Source of the DNA: an uncultured bacterium
Lineage (GTDB): Bacteria; Cyanobacteriota; Vampirovibrionia; Gastranaerophilales; Gastranaerophilaceae
Direction of reading: 5' to 3'
Assembly (NCBI GenBank): GCA_950022495.1
Contig: CATLLJ010000013.1
Span: forward strand, 1-64,000
DNA: 64,000 nt
Part shown: positions 47,198-55,750 of the stretch, piece by piece
Layout of the letters: the number at the start of each line of letters is the position of its first letter
Position numbering within the stretch: position 1 is the first letter of the stretch
Notes under the pieces: generated by a model
Told to the model about the DNA's origin: nothing
Databases searched by the model: none
The model's input: the letters and a program-made list of their open reading frames with translations, nothing else
Translations under genes and position numbers: made by a program

Positions 47198-47417
47198 ACT
47201 AACCCGTGAGACTTTAGAAATAACTTATCCTGAATTCAGGAAAAGATTTGCTAAAGAAATTCAAGACGCGTTTGAAAGCTACCGTAAAACCCAGTTAAAC
47301 AAATATTCGTATAACTTCAAAGACGATAATTCAATAGAATTTAACTTTTACTTTGAACTACATTGGAATTTTAACTATTTTGGAAATTCTAATTGGTATA
47401 TTGAAAGAATGGATTAA
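47181..47417 (+). CDS. Small unknown protein overlapping its upstream neighbour
   Basis: The ATG at 47181 is preferred because GGAGG lies at about 47170-47174. It gives a 78-residue protein with a C-terminal aromatic-rich stretch (FNFYFELHWNFNYFG). It is translationally coupled to the preceding small gene. No family is recognised. Confidence 0.58.
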   Translation: MILKNKLTRETLEITYPEFRKRFAKEIQDAFESYRKTQLNKYSYNFKDDNSIEFNFYFELHWNFNYFGNSNWYIERMD

Positions 47418-47471
47418 TTGCTAATTTTCTTTACAATTATTTTGAATAATTATCAGTTTATTACCTAAAAA

Positions 47472-48161
47472 TTATGGCAATACATAGCGTATAAATGAAG
47501 TATTTGTTTCATTGGAATTTAAAAATTCTGAAACATATTTATACCTATTTTCAACGACCTTACTAGGATGGCAAGGATATTTTTGATGTGATCCTGAGGT
47601 TCTATATACAAAAAACTTATCTGTAGAAATGTTATCTTTTAGGAATTTACTTATTTTATTAATATCATATGCGTTTTTCCCCCAAGCTAATAAATAATCA
47701 GACTCTTTATTTTCTTTAATAAAAGATTCAATTATTTTCAAATTTTGTTTTTGAGTATTATCCGGGTGCGCAGTTTTCCCATTTCCGTTAATTAAAGCAA
47801 AAGAATTTAAAATAACAATTTTTGAATAATATCCTAAACGATATGCCATTCGAATTATATTTTTTACAGTATCATCAATCGTAGAAGGTTTGTCTTCTTT
47901 TGCTGGAAAAGTATTTGAAGGATTCATCATAATTACAACCAATGTTTTTCCTTCAGTTTTTCCATTGATGTTTAATTCTAAATAAAAACGATGATGTAAC
48001 CCTCTGACAGGGATATTGGAATCGTATAATCCATAACCACTTACATCTATAATTTGGTCTTCAAAGTTGTATCGAAAATTCTCACATTTTTGTATATGTA
48101 AGTTAAAAGCATCATTTATTAATAGTTTATGCAAATTTTCAATATTTTTATTAAAACCCAT
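47472..48161 (-). CDS. DUF1643-like protein
   Basis: The 229-residue product matches the DUF1643 pattern: LVVIMMNPSNT, then a DDTVKNIIRMAYRLGY segment, IVILNSFAL, DYLLAWGKNAY and GSHQKYPCHPSK near the end. The family occurs in phages and mobile elements; its function is unknown, though the fold hints at a nucleotide- or nucleic-acid-acting enzyme. The ATG at 48161 with AAGGT upstream is preferred over a longer reading that would run into the next gene. It may be cargo of the Mu-like element. Confidence 0.72.
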   Translation of the reverse strand: MGFNKNIENLHKLLINDAFNLHIQKCENFRYNFEDQIIDVSGYGLYDSNIPVRGLHHRFYLELNINGKTEGKTLVVIMMNPSNTFPAKEDKPSTIDDTVKNIIRMAYRLGYYSKIVILNSFALINGNGKTAHPDNTQKQNLKIIESFIKENKESDYLLAWGKNAYDINKISKFLKDNISTDKFFVYRTSGSHQKYPCHPSKVVENRYKYVSEFLNSNETNTSFIRYVLP

Positions 48162-48204
48162 TTTTACCTTATAGTTGAGGACTATAAATATAATATAGCA
48201 TAAC

Positions 48205-48612
48205 TTATTCCATCCCCAAAACTTCTCGTTCAATTTCGCGGACTTGTTCGGGGGTGAGGAAGTTTTGTTGTTTTGGTTTGGATGGAGCAATAGAAGCTTC
48301 GTATTCTTTGAGCAATGGTATGTTTTTTAGGATATTCATAAAAGAATAGATTTCGGATTGGTTTGTGTGCGAGTTTTTGTCCAAATCGTTATTCAGTTTT
48401 CGCATCATTTTTCTTACAAGTTCAAGCAATTCTTGGCTGAACGCGTCTTTTTCGTGCTCGTATTCAAACTTTCGTTTGTCCCAGTCGTATTGCTTTTTCC
48501 AATAGAACAAAGTTCTGCGGGACAAATCGAGTTCCATTCCAATCTCGCCAAGTGTTTTATTTTCTTGTACATAAAGCTTTTGCGCTTGTTTTAATTTATT
48601 AAATTTTGCCAT
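48205..48612 (-). CDS. HTH protein resembling phage terminase small subunit / Mu gp27-like
   Basis: The first ~50 residues form a helix-turn-helix (KLYVQENKTLGEIGMELDLSRRTLFYWKKQ) of the type found in phage terminase small subunits and Mu-like early proteins. A charged helical C-terminus follows. The 135-residue length fits. Its ATG abuts the stop of the recombinase-like gene, so the four genes from the transposase to here form one transcription unit. It probably binds DNA. Confidence 0.7.
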   Translation of the reverse strand: MAKFNKLKQAQKLYVQENKTLGEIGMELDLSRRTLFYWKKQYDWDKRKFEYEHEKDAFSQELLELVRKMMRKLNNDLDKNSHTNQSEIYSFMNILKNIPLLKEYEASIAPSKPKQQNFLTPEQVREIEREVLGME

Positions 48613-49173
48613 TTATATATTCCCCTCAAAGATTATTCTGTTAATACTAAATTTGTTTTTGTTCGTCAGTCGTCGCACCTGAAAGTCACAGTCTGTTTTT
48701 GCGAGGTTTTCTCGTTTACAGTATTTTAAAATCTGGTTCAAAAGAGCGAGCGAATTTTTTAAACGTCTTTCGCCCATTCCGCGCCGTTTGCAAATCGTGT
48801 AAAACCTCTTAATGTCCTCTGTGCAAATCTCTCGGACTTTTTTGTTCCCTAAAAGCGGAATTACATTCGTCCTCAAAATCGCGTTGTAAGTTTTTATTGT
48901 ATTAGGTTTGCAGAAATTCGCCGCATAATCTTTCATAAAGATTTCTGAAACAGTTTTCAAAGTTATATTTTTGTTTTCGGCTTCGGAGCTTGCAAATACA
49001 GCAAATTCGACTTTGTTTTCAAAATCTTGATATTTGTAAATCCTGTTTTCAAGCGATAACTTGCCATCAGCAATAAGTTTTTCAAGTTCCGGCAAAACGT
49101 CGCATTCGGCTATCATTTCAATTTCATCAAGGGTAAATTCTTTTAAATATTTCGCTAATTTCTCGATGTTCAT
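48613..49173 (-). CDS. Tyrosine-recombinase DNA-binding half without catalytic domain
   Basis: Residues ~80-165 match the SAM-like core-binding domain of phage integrases (MKDYAANFCKPNTIKTYNAI, then VIPLLGNKKVREICTEDIKRFY and a LALLNQILKYC helix). The protein ends at 186 residues, before any catalytic Arg, His or Tyr. The reading frame is clean and its ends are coupled to both neighbours (ATGA overlap upstream, stop touching the next ATG). It therefore looks like a deliberate small gene rather than a broken integrase. It may act as a DNA-binding cofactor of the transposase. That is inference. Confidence 0.7.
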   Translation of the reverse strand: MNIEKLAKYLKEFTLDEIEMIAECDVLPELEKLIADGKLSLENRIYKYQDFENKVEFAVFASSEAENKNITLKTVSEIFMKDYAANFCKPNTIKTYNAILRTNVIPLLGNKKVREICTEDIKRFYTICKRRGMGERRLKNSLALLNQILKYCKRENLAKTDCDFQVRRLTNKNKFSINRIIFEGNI

Positions 49174-49850
49174 ATAATTTGCCTAATCACCTCCAGATTA
49201 ATTTCAGTCAGGTTGTTTTCTTTTGCTAGGGTTTCTAGTTTATTTATCAGCTGAACAATTTGCCTGAAACGATTGTATTTTTGGTGGATATATTCAATTG
49301 CATCGGCAGAAATCGGCATTTGCGAAAGTTCATTTACAATCTGAGCGATATCGTTCACTCTAAAGGTTTCAAATTTCAAAATCTCTGAAAACCTATCATA
49401 AAGGTGTTTGTATCGCTCAAGCTTTCTGTGCGCCAAGCCCATTCCAATCATAATAATCGGGCAGTCAGTCTCGTCGTGCAAATCTCTGAGAATTTCGACA
49501 GTCTTAAAATTGTTCATCAGGTAGTCGATTTCATCAATAAAAATCACTTTAGGGTTAGCTTTGAGTTTTTTAACCACAAGGTTAAAATTGTCTGAAGTCA
49601 GGTATCTTGGCAGTTCGTCCATTTCTTTTATCAAACCGTCAAGCAGCCATCTGCCTGTCATAAGGTTCGAGGCTCTAAGATAAATCCCATCATACTTACA
49701 CACAAGCCACAAGGCAGTTTGAGTTTTGCCGAGTCCAGGCTCGCCATACACAAGTCCCATTTTGGGAATGTTTTTTGGTTTGTTGACCAGATTTTCAACA
49801 AGTCCGATAAAGTTTTTGACATTATTTGTTCTTATAAACACTTTGTTCAT
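49170..49850 (-). CDS. MuB/TniB-like AAA ATPase of the transposable element
   Basis: Walker A GEPGLGKT at residues 36-43 and Walker B VIFIDEID with D106/E107 define an AAA ATPase. In Mu and Tn7-like elements this ATPase binds target DNA and activates the transposase. At 226 residues it is close to a minimal ATPase. An AAA_22-like domain spans nearly the whole protein. The gene follows the transposase with a 68-bp GC-rich spacer and has AAAGGA upstream of its ATG. It overlaps the next gene by four bases. Confidence 0.86.
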   Translation of the reverse strand: MNKVFIRTNNVKNFIGLVENLVNKPKNIPKMGLVYGEPGLGKTQTALWLVCKYDGIYLRASNLMTGRWLLDGLIKEMDELPRYLTSDNFNLVVKKLKANPKVIFIDEIDYLMNNFKTVEILRDLHDETDCPIIMIGMGLAHRKLERYKHLYDRFSEILKFETFRVNDIAQIVNELSQMPISADAIEYIHQKYNRFRQIVQLINKLETLAKENNLTEINLEVIRQII

Positions 49851-49863
49851 ATTGTCCTTTCTT

Positions 49864-49917
49864 GGCTTGCTCGCGTTAAACGGGCACGCTCACGCTTCGG
49901 CCCTCTGCTCGCAAGCC
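49864..49917 (-). other. GC-rich structured spacer between transposase and ATPase genes
   Basis: This spacer is markedly richer in G+C than its surroundings. It has an outer stem GGCTTGC (49864-49870) / GCAAGCC (49911-49917) and an inner GGGC (49882-49885) / GCCC (49900-49903). It could be an RNA structure tuning translation of the ATPase or a leftover palindromic element. Confidence 0.45.
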
Positions 49918-49918
49918 G

Positions 49919-51694
49919 CTATTCATACAGCAATTTGTACTCCTTTGTTTGTTTAAATTCCGAAATCCAAGGGTTGGTTGGATCGTGTTTGATTAAGTAT
50001 TCATATTTTTGCGAATTATTCTTGAAAATAGTTTGAAGGGGTAAATGATTTTTATCTTTCGTATCTGTGCCAAAGTTATTTGTGTTTAAAATGTTTTTTG
50101 AACTCTCTTTGAACGAGGTTTGAACAGGTGATGAAATTTCTTCATCCATCTTGGTTTCAAGATATTTTATTTCTTCTGTCGAAAAGTAGTTTTTGACTGC
50201 GTTTACGGTTTTCTTTTTTAGTTGTTTTTGCCGAACGATTTTTTGTTTGTAGTCTTCATAGTCTTTGACGTCACCCAATAATTTCGCCATCGGGTGGGTT
50301 TCGGTTACACGCTGCGCGGTGCATAAATACTCGCCTTTCGGGGTGAAAACTTTGATTTTTGTAAGGTCAAAAAGGTTGTATTTGATTAGCACTTTGCTTT
50401 TAAAACCGTAAAGCCGTTCGTCAAAATAATCGCAACCCAAGAACCTGATACCGTTTCGCTGAATTGTTTTAACCTCGGTCGCAAGCATTAAATCATCGAG
50501 GGTGTCGGGGTTTATGTTTTGGCGTTTTCTATCTTCCAAAACCTCTGCGATTGTTTTATTTGGTGCATTGGGGCAAGTTTGGGAGTTTTTAAAATTCAGC
50601 CACATCTCAATCATTTTTATCGTTTCTTCTATAGTTGGAATGTAATCGTTATGCCAAGCAGAATGCAGTTTTTCGTTTCGCATCAGGTAAGCCGGTTTGT
50701 TTGCTATGTCGCTTCCGACATAGCTGGGCATAAGTTTTTCAAAGCCTTCTTGAAACTCTTTGAAAAATCGCTCGATGACTTTTGCTCTGGCGTTATAAGG
50801 GCGGGCAAAAATCGTTTCAATCCCGAGTTTTGAATAAAGCCCTTGAAACCCGAGTTCGTTAAAACCCTTGTCATTAGTGAAATATTTTGCTCTAAAAGCT
50901 CTGCCGTTGTCCTGATAAATTATTTTCGGCACCATATCAAGATTTATTATCGCGTTTCGAAGGGCGGATGCGATGCATTGGGTGTTTTCGTCAAGCATAA
51001 TCTCATAACCCACAAGGGCAGTCGATTTCCAATCTAAAAAACCGACTAAAGTCGCACGACTTGGTTTGCCTGTGAACGGGTTTATAACCTGAAACGCCAA
51101 TTTATGTCCGTCTGCGACAAGGATATCACCGACTTCCAATAGCGATGCGTCGCGTTTGATATAAGGTTCTACCTTATCTGACAAGGCTTTTTCTCCGTCT
51201 CGAGCAAGCACCCATTTATCGTAATTGTTCGCCTTAAACCATTTTGCATAACGGCGGAAAGTTGCATCAGCAGGGATAAAATCCTGTCCTTGCTCTTTTA
51301 ATTTGTATTTGGTGAGGGCGGTAGCTTTGCCGATAGAGAATCGATTCGGGTGCAGAAGCAAGCCTATAAAGATTTTAATTTCTTTATCGGTCAAAGTGGT
51401 TCTGAACTCACCGATTTTGGAATATCTGTATTGCGGAAGAAGTTTTTCGTAGTCTTCGGAGCCGTCAAGCATTGCATTCCAACGATGGAGCGAGCCTCTT
51501 GAGACTTTGCCCAAAACTTGACGCAAATGCGAATCCGTCGTGTTGTGCAATTTGACAAAATCATAATCGGCTTGGATTTTGATATTCGATTTTCGGCGAA
51601 ACTCAAGCCACTTATGGACTAAATCAAGCCGTGCAAGTGCGATTCGCTTTGCTTTTTCGGGGATGTATTTACTTGTCTCAATTTGATTTTCCAT
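49919..51694 (-). CDS. Mu-type DDE transposase
   Basis: The 591-residue enzyme cuts and joins transposon ends. The N-terminal ~170 residues include helix-turn-helix regions for end binding. The integrase-like core has catalytic residues D195 (VADGH), D262 (YQDNGRAF) and E308 (KVIERF). A Mu-transpos_C-like beta-barrel lies at ~430-500, followed by a basic C-terminal region likely to contact the ATPase. The fold and operon order (transposase, ATPase, accessory genes) match MuA-type elements and also TniA-like ones. TTGTCTCAA boxes lie within its first codons and just upstream, as expected for end or operator sites. AAGGAA precedes the ATG. It is intact. Confidence 0.92.
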   Translation of the reverse strand: MENQIETSKYIPEKAKRIALARLDLVHKWLEFRRKSNIKIQADYDFVKLHNTTDSHLRQVLGKVSRGSLHRWNAMLDGSEDYEKLLPQYRYSKIGEFRTTLTDKEIKIFIGLLLHPNRFSIGKATALTKYKLKEQGQDFIPADATFRRYAKWFKANNYDKWVLARDGEKALSDKVEPYIKRDASLLEVGDILVADGHKLAFQVINPFTGKPSRATLVGFLDWKSTALVGYEIMLDENTQCIASALRNAIINLDMVPKIIYQDNGRAFRAKYFTNDKGFNELGFQGLYSKLGIETIFARPYNARAKVIERFFKEFQEGFEKLMPSYVGSDIANKPAYLMRNEKLHSAWHNDYIPTIEETIKMIEMWLNFKNSQTCPNAPNKTIAEVLEDRKRQNINPDTLDDLMLATEVKTIQRNGIRFLGCDYFDERLYGFKSKVLIKYNLFDLTKIKVFTPKGEYLCTAQRVTETHPMAKLLGDVKDYEDYKQKIVRQKQLKKKTVNAVKNYFSTEEIKYLETKMDEEISSPVQTSFKESSKNILNTNNFGTDTKDKNHLPLQTIFKNNSQKYEYLIKHDPTNPWISEFKQTKEYKLLYE

Positions 51695-51749
51695 TGTCTC
51701 AAATTCCTTGTAATGCTTGTGTACACATTCATCACTCGTTTTGAGACAG
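51673..51749. promoter_or_regulatory. TTGTCTCAA boxes at the transposase start
   Basis: TTGTCTCAA occurs at 51673-51681 and 51694-51702, exactly 21 bp apart, and a near-copy (TTGAGACAG) lies inverted at 51741-51749. Related TGAGACA sequences recur near 52375 and 52500. This is the pattern of transposase- or repressor-binding sites at a Mu-like left end, between divergent promoters. Confidence 0.55.
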
Positions 51750-51778
51750 AAGTCAAGTGTTTGTGATAAAATAGGTTT

Positions 51779-52333
51779 ATGTTAAATGAAATTGAAAAAG
51801 TTTTAAGTAATTATCCAAATATTATAAATTGTCTAGTTGCATTAGGTACAATTGGAGCGGTTATTTCCTCTCTATATTTTTCAAAATTATCACTTAAGCC
51901 TAAAATAAACGCTCAACTTTATATATCACAATTATGGTTACCTGTTGAAGAAAACCGATATAAGAAACAGGAAGACGAAGACTATATTTCATTGTCAATT
52001 TGTAATAAAGGAATCATTCCTATTTATATCCCTTATTTTGGTGGTTTTTCTTGGTGTTTTAAGTTTCACAAAACAGGTTGGATGCAAAATGCATTAAACC
52101 CTGTTTTTAGAGATAAAGAATTTGAATTATTGCAATACAAGTCTGCTAGTTTTGTATTATGTAAATATTCTGATTTTATAGAAAACATAAAAAAAGACTT
52201 AATACAGAGAGACCATTATAAAAAATTTTTATTACATTTTATAAAATTTAAGATAAGGACTTCAAACAATGAAGTTATCTATGCGAAATTTGACAAAAAA
52301 TTATTGGCTAGAATTTTAAATGATGTAAAGTAA
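51779..52333 (+). CDS. Single-pass membrane protein next to the transposase
   Basis: The 184-residue product starts with a hydrophobic segment (NIINCLVALGTIGAVISSLYF), followed by a soluble part with an LSICNKGIIPIYIPYF strand pattern. It is divergent from the transposase, with about 85 bp between. In Mu-like phages this place usually holds a repressor, but no helix-turn-helix is visible. Its function is unknown; superinfection exclusion or another membrane role is possible. Confidence 0.6.
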   Translation: MLNEIEKVLSNYPNIINCLVALGTIGAVISSLYFSKLSLKPKINAQLYISQLWLPVEENRYKKQEDEDYISLSICNKGIIPIYIPYFGGFSWCFKFHKTGWMQNALNPVFRDKEFELLQYKSASFVLCKYSDFIENIKKDLIQRDHYKKFLLHFIKFKIRTSNNEVIYAKFDKKLLARILNDVK

Positions 52334-52539
52334 ATAAATCTCAATCTCATAGACATTTCTACACATCTCATTTTATGAGACAAATTATTTTTGCACTTTA
52401 TTGCACTGTTTTGCACTCGGGGGAAGCTTGATGTGGTGGGGGATTTGGGCTGTTTGAAAGAAAAATTTTTAAAACTTGGTGCAAAAGAGTGCAAGAATGG
52501 AGACAAAAGTGTAATTTTTGACCAATAAATCTCAACACT

Positions 52540-52561
52540 AAAAATCGCCCCTATGGGCGAC
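52540..52561 (-). terminator. Minus-strand intrinsic terminator
   Basis: TCGCCC-CTAT-GGGCGA at 52545-52560 forms a stem with a four-base loop. On the minus strand it is followed by a run of T. It would end transcripts coming from the DUF6119-like gene about 280 bp upstream. Confidence 0.7.
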
Positions 52562-52588
52562 TGTGTGGGCTATTGGGTTAAAGAAACC

Positions 52589-52633
52589 ACCATCCAAAAG
52601 TCTCTAATACATTATAACCATCCAAAAGTCTCT
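52589..52633 (+). repeat. ACCATCCAAAAGTCTCT direct repeat
   Basis: The 17-bp sequence occurs at 52589-52605 and again at 52617-52633, a 28-bp period, with unlike spacers. The shared GTCTC recalls the TTGTCTCAA boxes near the transposase. Confidence 0.7.
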
Positions 52634-52835
52634 TGTAATTTAACATACAGAGTAAGATGTAATTAACTATGAGATGGAGATTTTCTATTTTATACCATAC
52701 AAAAAACTACTTAATAATTTATGTGGATTTTTTATCACTTCTACTAAATTCTTAAAATTAGGATCTCTGTACATATACTGAAATATTTCTACAGTTTTGA
52801 TTTCAACACAAAGTTTTTATTCTATTGTATTTTGC

Positions 52836-53618
52836 TTAAACAGATTCTATTTGCTGTATTTTTAATGATCCATGATCAATCATGTTCATTTTTTGTACCA
52901 AATCAATAAGTGAAAACTTCGCAATATTTGAAGCAAATGATTCAGGTGATTTTTCTAATTCTCGATTACTTTTATCCCTAAATGAAAAGATATATTTAAT
53001 ACTTCTTGTTTTGAACAAATTCACAAAATTTTCTTGGTTAATAATAATATTTGTTGAATAAAGATTCTTAAATGCATTATAAAAACCTTTTAAAAAAGAA
53101 CAATCTGAATTAATATCGGTTTCAATAATCTTTGTAGTATTGAAAATTTGATAAGATAAATCTCTTATTGTTCCTTCGAATCCATCTTTAACAAAGAACA
53201 AGTATAAATTTTTATCATCATATTTTATAAAATCGCAGAGTTCTATGTATTTATGTTTATATGGATGTATAACAATCGTGTTAACATCATTTTTAAATAA
53301 ATTATTATAGTCTGTTTCATGTTTATTGCGTTCCCATCGTTTTAAATTAGGGGTATCTATAAATATATTTTTCTTTTTATAATTTTTAATTTTATTATTC
53401 AGGGATCCAATAAAAGTATTTTCTAATTTATATATATCCCCATTTAACATAAAATATTTTTGTTCATCTTGACCAGCACCATCTCCATATTCCATAAATA
53501 TATGATTTAATAATTTATCTTGAGTTACTAGATTATCACTCTCATCATAGCTCGTTATTTTAGCAAGTTGCAAAAATTTCCCAAAATTATTCTCTTGAAT
53601 ATTAAATGTATTTTTCAA
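52836..53618 (-). pseudogene. DUF6119-like gene, C-terminal part after an in-frame TGA
   Basis: This is the downstream part of a DUF6119/TIGR04141-type protein. It has the characteristic YFMLNGDIYKLENTFI segment (cf. the W/Y-rich 'wY.v' region of the family) and CDFIKYDDKNLYLFFVKDGFEGTIRDLS near the middle. The apparent start is a TTG without a ribosome binding site. The frame is actually open further upstream, and about 44 codons (53619-53750) link it to the upstream part across a single TGA at 53751-53753. The whole would be about 530 residues, normal for the family. The family is sporadic and defence-associated; its function is unknown. Confidence 0.68.
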
Positions 53619-53750
53619 TTCTAATAGAGATGTTTCAAAAATTATGTCTTTAGTTATTTTTTTGTAACAACATTTATATTTTTCAGCATTTATGTATTTA
53701 TCAAACTCACGATGGCATAAATCTATATTGCCTTCTACATTTAAATTTAT

Positions 53751-54563
53751 TCATAGCTGTTTAATAATCTTTTCTTTTAATTTTTCTATTAATTCTCTAT
53801 CTCTCTTGGCTTCTAATTTTCTTGAAGAATTAATTAATTGTGCAGGTAACGTTTTAGCATATTCACATCCTGTAATGTATTTTTCAATAGTTTCGGGTAA
53901 TATTGATGTTTTTATTTGAAAAGATGATTTTGCACAACAATTTTTAAAATTTTTATCAGTAGATATCCCAAATTTTTCTAATACATCTTTTTTAATACTA
54001 GCATTTAGTTCTTGAAATATACGTCCAAAGTCTTCTATATCCGATAGCGAGTGTAATTGTCTATATATACTAAGTTGTCCCTGTGTTGAGCCAACAACAT
54101 TCTGACCTTTAGAAGATTTTACAACATTAGAATCTGGTTCAATAATTCTAGACAATATGTCTAGACCAAAATTAACATCAATATAACTTTGAATTACAAA
54201 ATATGCTAAATTACCAAATACTATAGCATATATATCTTCCGTTTGTTCTTTGGGTTTTATTAATAGTAGCAAACTACTATTATGAGAATTCGGTATGTTT
54301 AATGGAGTTTCCAAAAATTTATCTACATATTTCTTCCAACTTACTTTATTTGAGGATGTTAGTTTATAACATTTACTATCATAACCAGCTAAAAAACCGT
54401 TTTTAAGAGCTTTTTCTTCTGCATTATATTTGCTTGCTTTTATTTTATTTTGCAATACATTCCAGATATCTTGATTTTCTTGTATTAAATCTTTTAACTG
54501 AGTATTAATTCGGTAAATAGCTATAGGTTTTTTAACCTCATCATTTGTATTAGTATTTGTCAT
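53751..54563 (-). pseudogene. DUF6119-like gene, N-terminal part ending in a TGA
   Basis: The 270-residue product carries the N-terminal half of a DUF6119/TIGR04141-like protein: an IAIYRINTQLKDLI start, the DIYAIVFGNLAYFVIQ strand with FGLDILSRII (cf. the family's 'fGyg..lL...FGlrvalN'), and SLSDIEDFGRIFQEL. A TGA at 53751-53753 ends it, and the same frame continues straight on with the rest of the family sequence. The ATG at 54563 is chosen because AAGGG lies six bases before it. It overlaps the end of the XRE-ImmA gene, so the three genes are cotranscribed. The break may be a true nonsense mutation or a sequence error. Confidence 0.68.
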
Positions 54564-55749
54564 TATCATCCCTTTTATTATTACATTTATTATAAAAAGA
54601 TTTTATCTTGATAATATCAGCAGAAACATCTATTGTATTTTCATAATATAACTTACCCTTATCTAAATTAAGTAACATTTCAACCTCTTCCGGTTTCATT
54701 GAAAGTTTATTTTCTGCTAATTCTTCCATAAATTCTTTGGCATTAAAGATTTTATTTTGTAACAATATTTCAATAGATTTGTTTAATAGGACGGGTTCTT
54801 GTTTTATTAAAATATCATCTAAAGGCTCTCGTTTTCTCCAATTATTTATAGCCATTTGTTTCATTAGATATTGATATTGATTATCTGTTATAACACCTAA
54901 ACGATTAGCTCTGATTAGCATTGCAGATATAGAAACTTTCCACTTCTTTTTCAACTCAATATAATATTTCAAATCTCTTGGGTATAGACTTATATCACGT
55001 AAAAAAGCATTTTTAGGTAATAGAAAAGCAGCTGCAAAATAATTAGCTTCTCTTTCTTGTTGCTTAAAATCTTCTCTTGACAGTTCTTCTAAATCAATAT
55101 TCCAATCATGCAATAAAATATGCCCTAATTCATGCGCAGCATCAAAATTACTTCTTGCTGCTAAATTCTTATCATTTGAAAGAACAATAATATACCTATC
55201 TTGATCTTCTACGTTTATTTTTTGACTATATGCATCAATATTATCTTGATTTACAGGATAGGAAGCGACAATTATTCCGTTTCTTTCAAGTAAATGTGAT
55301 ATATTATCAATAGGCTTTTCACCAATCTCCCAATAATTTCTTAGATCTAATGCAATCTGTTCAAAATCAAGTTCATTTTTATATTCAATTTTGGGTATGT
55401 TTAAAGCCGGAAATTCTAAATACTTGTTTAGTACCTGATATATTATAGCCAAATGCTTTAACTTTATCTGCTGTTGTAATCTAGCATTTTTATTTGCAGA
55501 TAACAGAGCTCTAAAATACGTGGTTTTAGCATTCACTTCGTAAATATCTTCTTGAAAAAAGTATGAAGACGGAAAATTTAATTTCTCTGTTATAATTCGC
55601 ATTTTTTCAAATTCCGGAGTTACATTCTGGGTTTCATATTGTGAGATTGCCTGTTTTGTAACACCTAATATATCTGCCAAGTCATTTATTGATAAACCAT
55701 TATATAAACGGGCTTCTCTTAATCTTTGACCGTTAAAATTTTTTGCCAT
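54550..55749 (-). CDS. XRE-family regulator with ImmA/IrrE-type peptidase domain
   Basis: The protein of about 399 residues begins with a Cro/C1-type helix-turn-helix (residues 6-60, with VTKQAISQYE as the recognition helix). A zinc-peptidase domain follows with H206-E207-x-x-H210 (AAHELGH) and a downstream E-R-E-A-N-Y-F-A segment for the third ligand. Such proteins repress a promoter and are cleaved, or cleave a partner, on stress; they are often antitoxin-like. The ATG at 55749 is preferred because GGAG lies nine bases upstream and it follows the previous stop by one base. It overlaps the DUF6119-like gene by 14 bp. It is probably the regulator of this three-gene unit. Confidence 0.88.
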   Translation of the reverse strand: MAKNFNGQRLREARLYNGLSINDLADILGVTKQAISQYETQNVTPEFEKMRIITEKLNFPSSYFFQEDIYEVNAKTTYFRALLSANKNARLQQQIKLKHLAIIYQVLNKYLEFPALNIPKIEYKNELDFEQIALDLRNYWEIGEKPIDNISHLLERNGIIVASYPVNQDNIDAYSQKINVEDQDRYIIVLSNDKNLAARSNFDAAHELGHILLHDWNIDLEELSREDFKQQEREANYFAAAFLLPKNAFLRDISLYPRDLKYYIELKKKWKVSISAMLIRANRLGVITDNQYQYLMKQMAINNWRKREPLDDILIKQEPVLLNKSIEILLQNKIFNAKEFMEELAENKLSMKPEEVEMLLNLDKGKLYYENTIDVSADIIKIKSFYNKCNNKRDDNDKY

Positions 55750-55750
55750 T

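Larger units (their letters stand above)
52334..52835. other. 500-bp stretch without a gene, probable element end
   Basis: No supported reading frame is present. It holds TGAGACA-type boxes near 52375 and 52500, three TTGCAC-type boxes at about 52387-52418 and a minus-strand terminator at 52540-52561. Two ATAAATCTCAA copies lie near 52334 and 52524, and ACCATCCAAAAGTCTCT occurs twice, 28 bp apart. The outer end of the Mu-like element may lie here, but I could not identify a terminal TG/CA or a target duplication. Confidence 0.5.

Noticed and set aside
46890-51765. AGTGTTTGTG at 46897 and 51757 as terminal repeats of the Mu-like element
   Set aside because: The two copies are in direct, not inverted, orientation and differ immediately outside the 10 bp, so they do not form transposon ends.
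6682-53753. Alternative genetic code with TGA as an amino acid
   Set aside because: Intact genes end in TGA (for example the TPR gene at 19539, the 90-residue gene at 36895 and the membrane gene at 37545), and no other gene has internal TGA. Two separate nonsense or sequencing events explain the data better.
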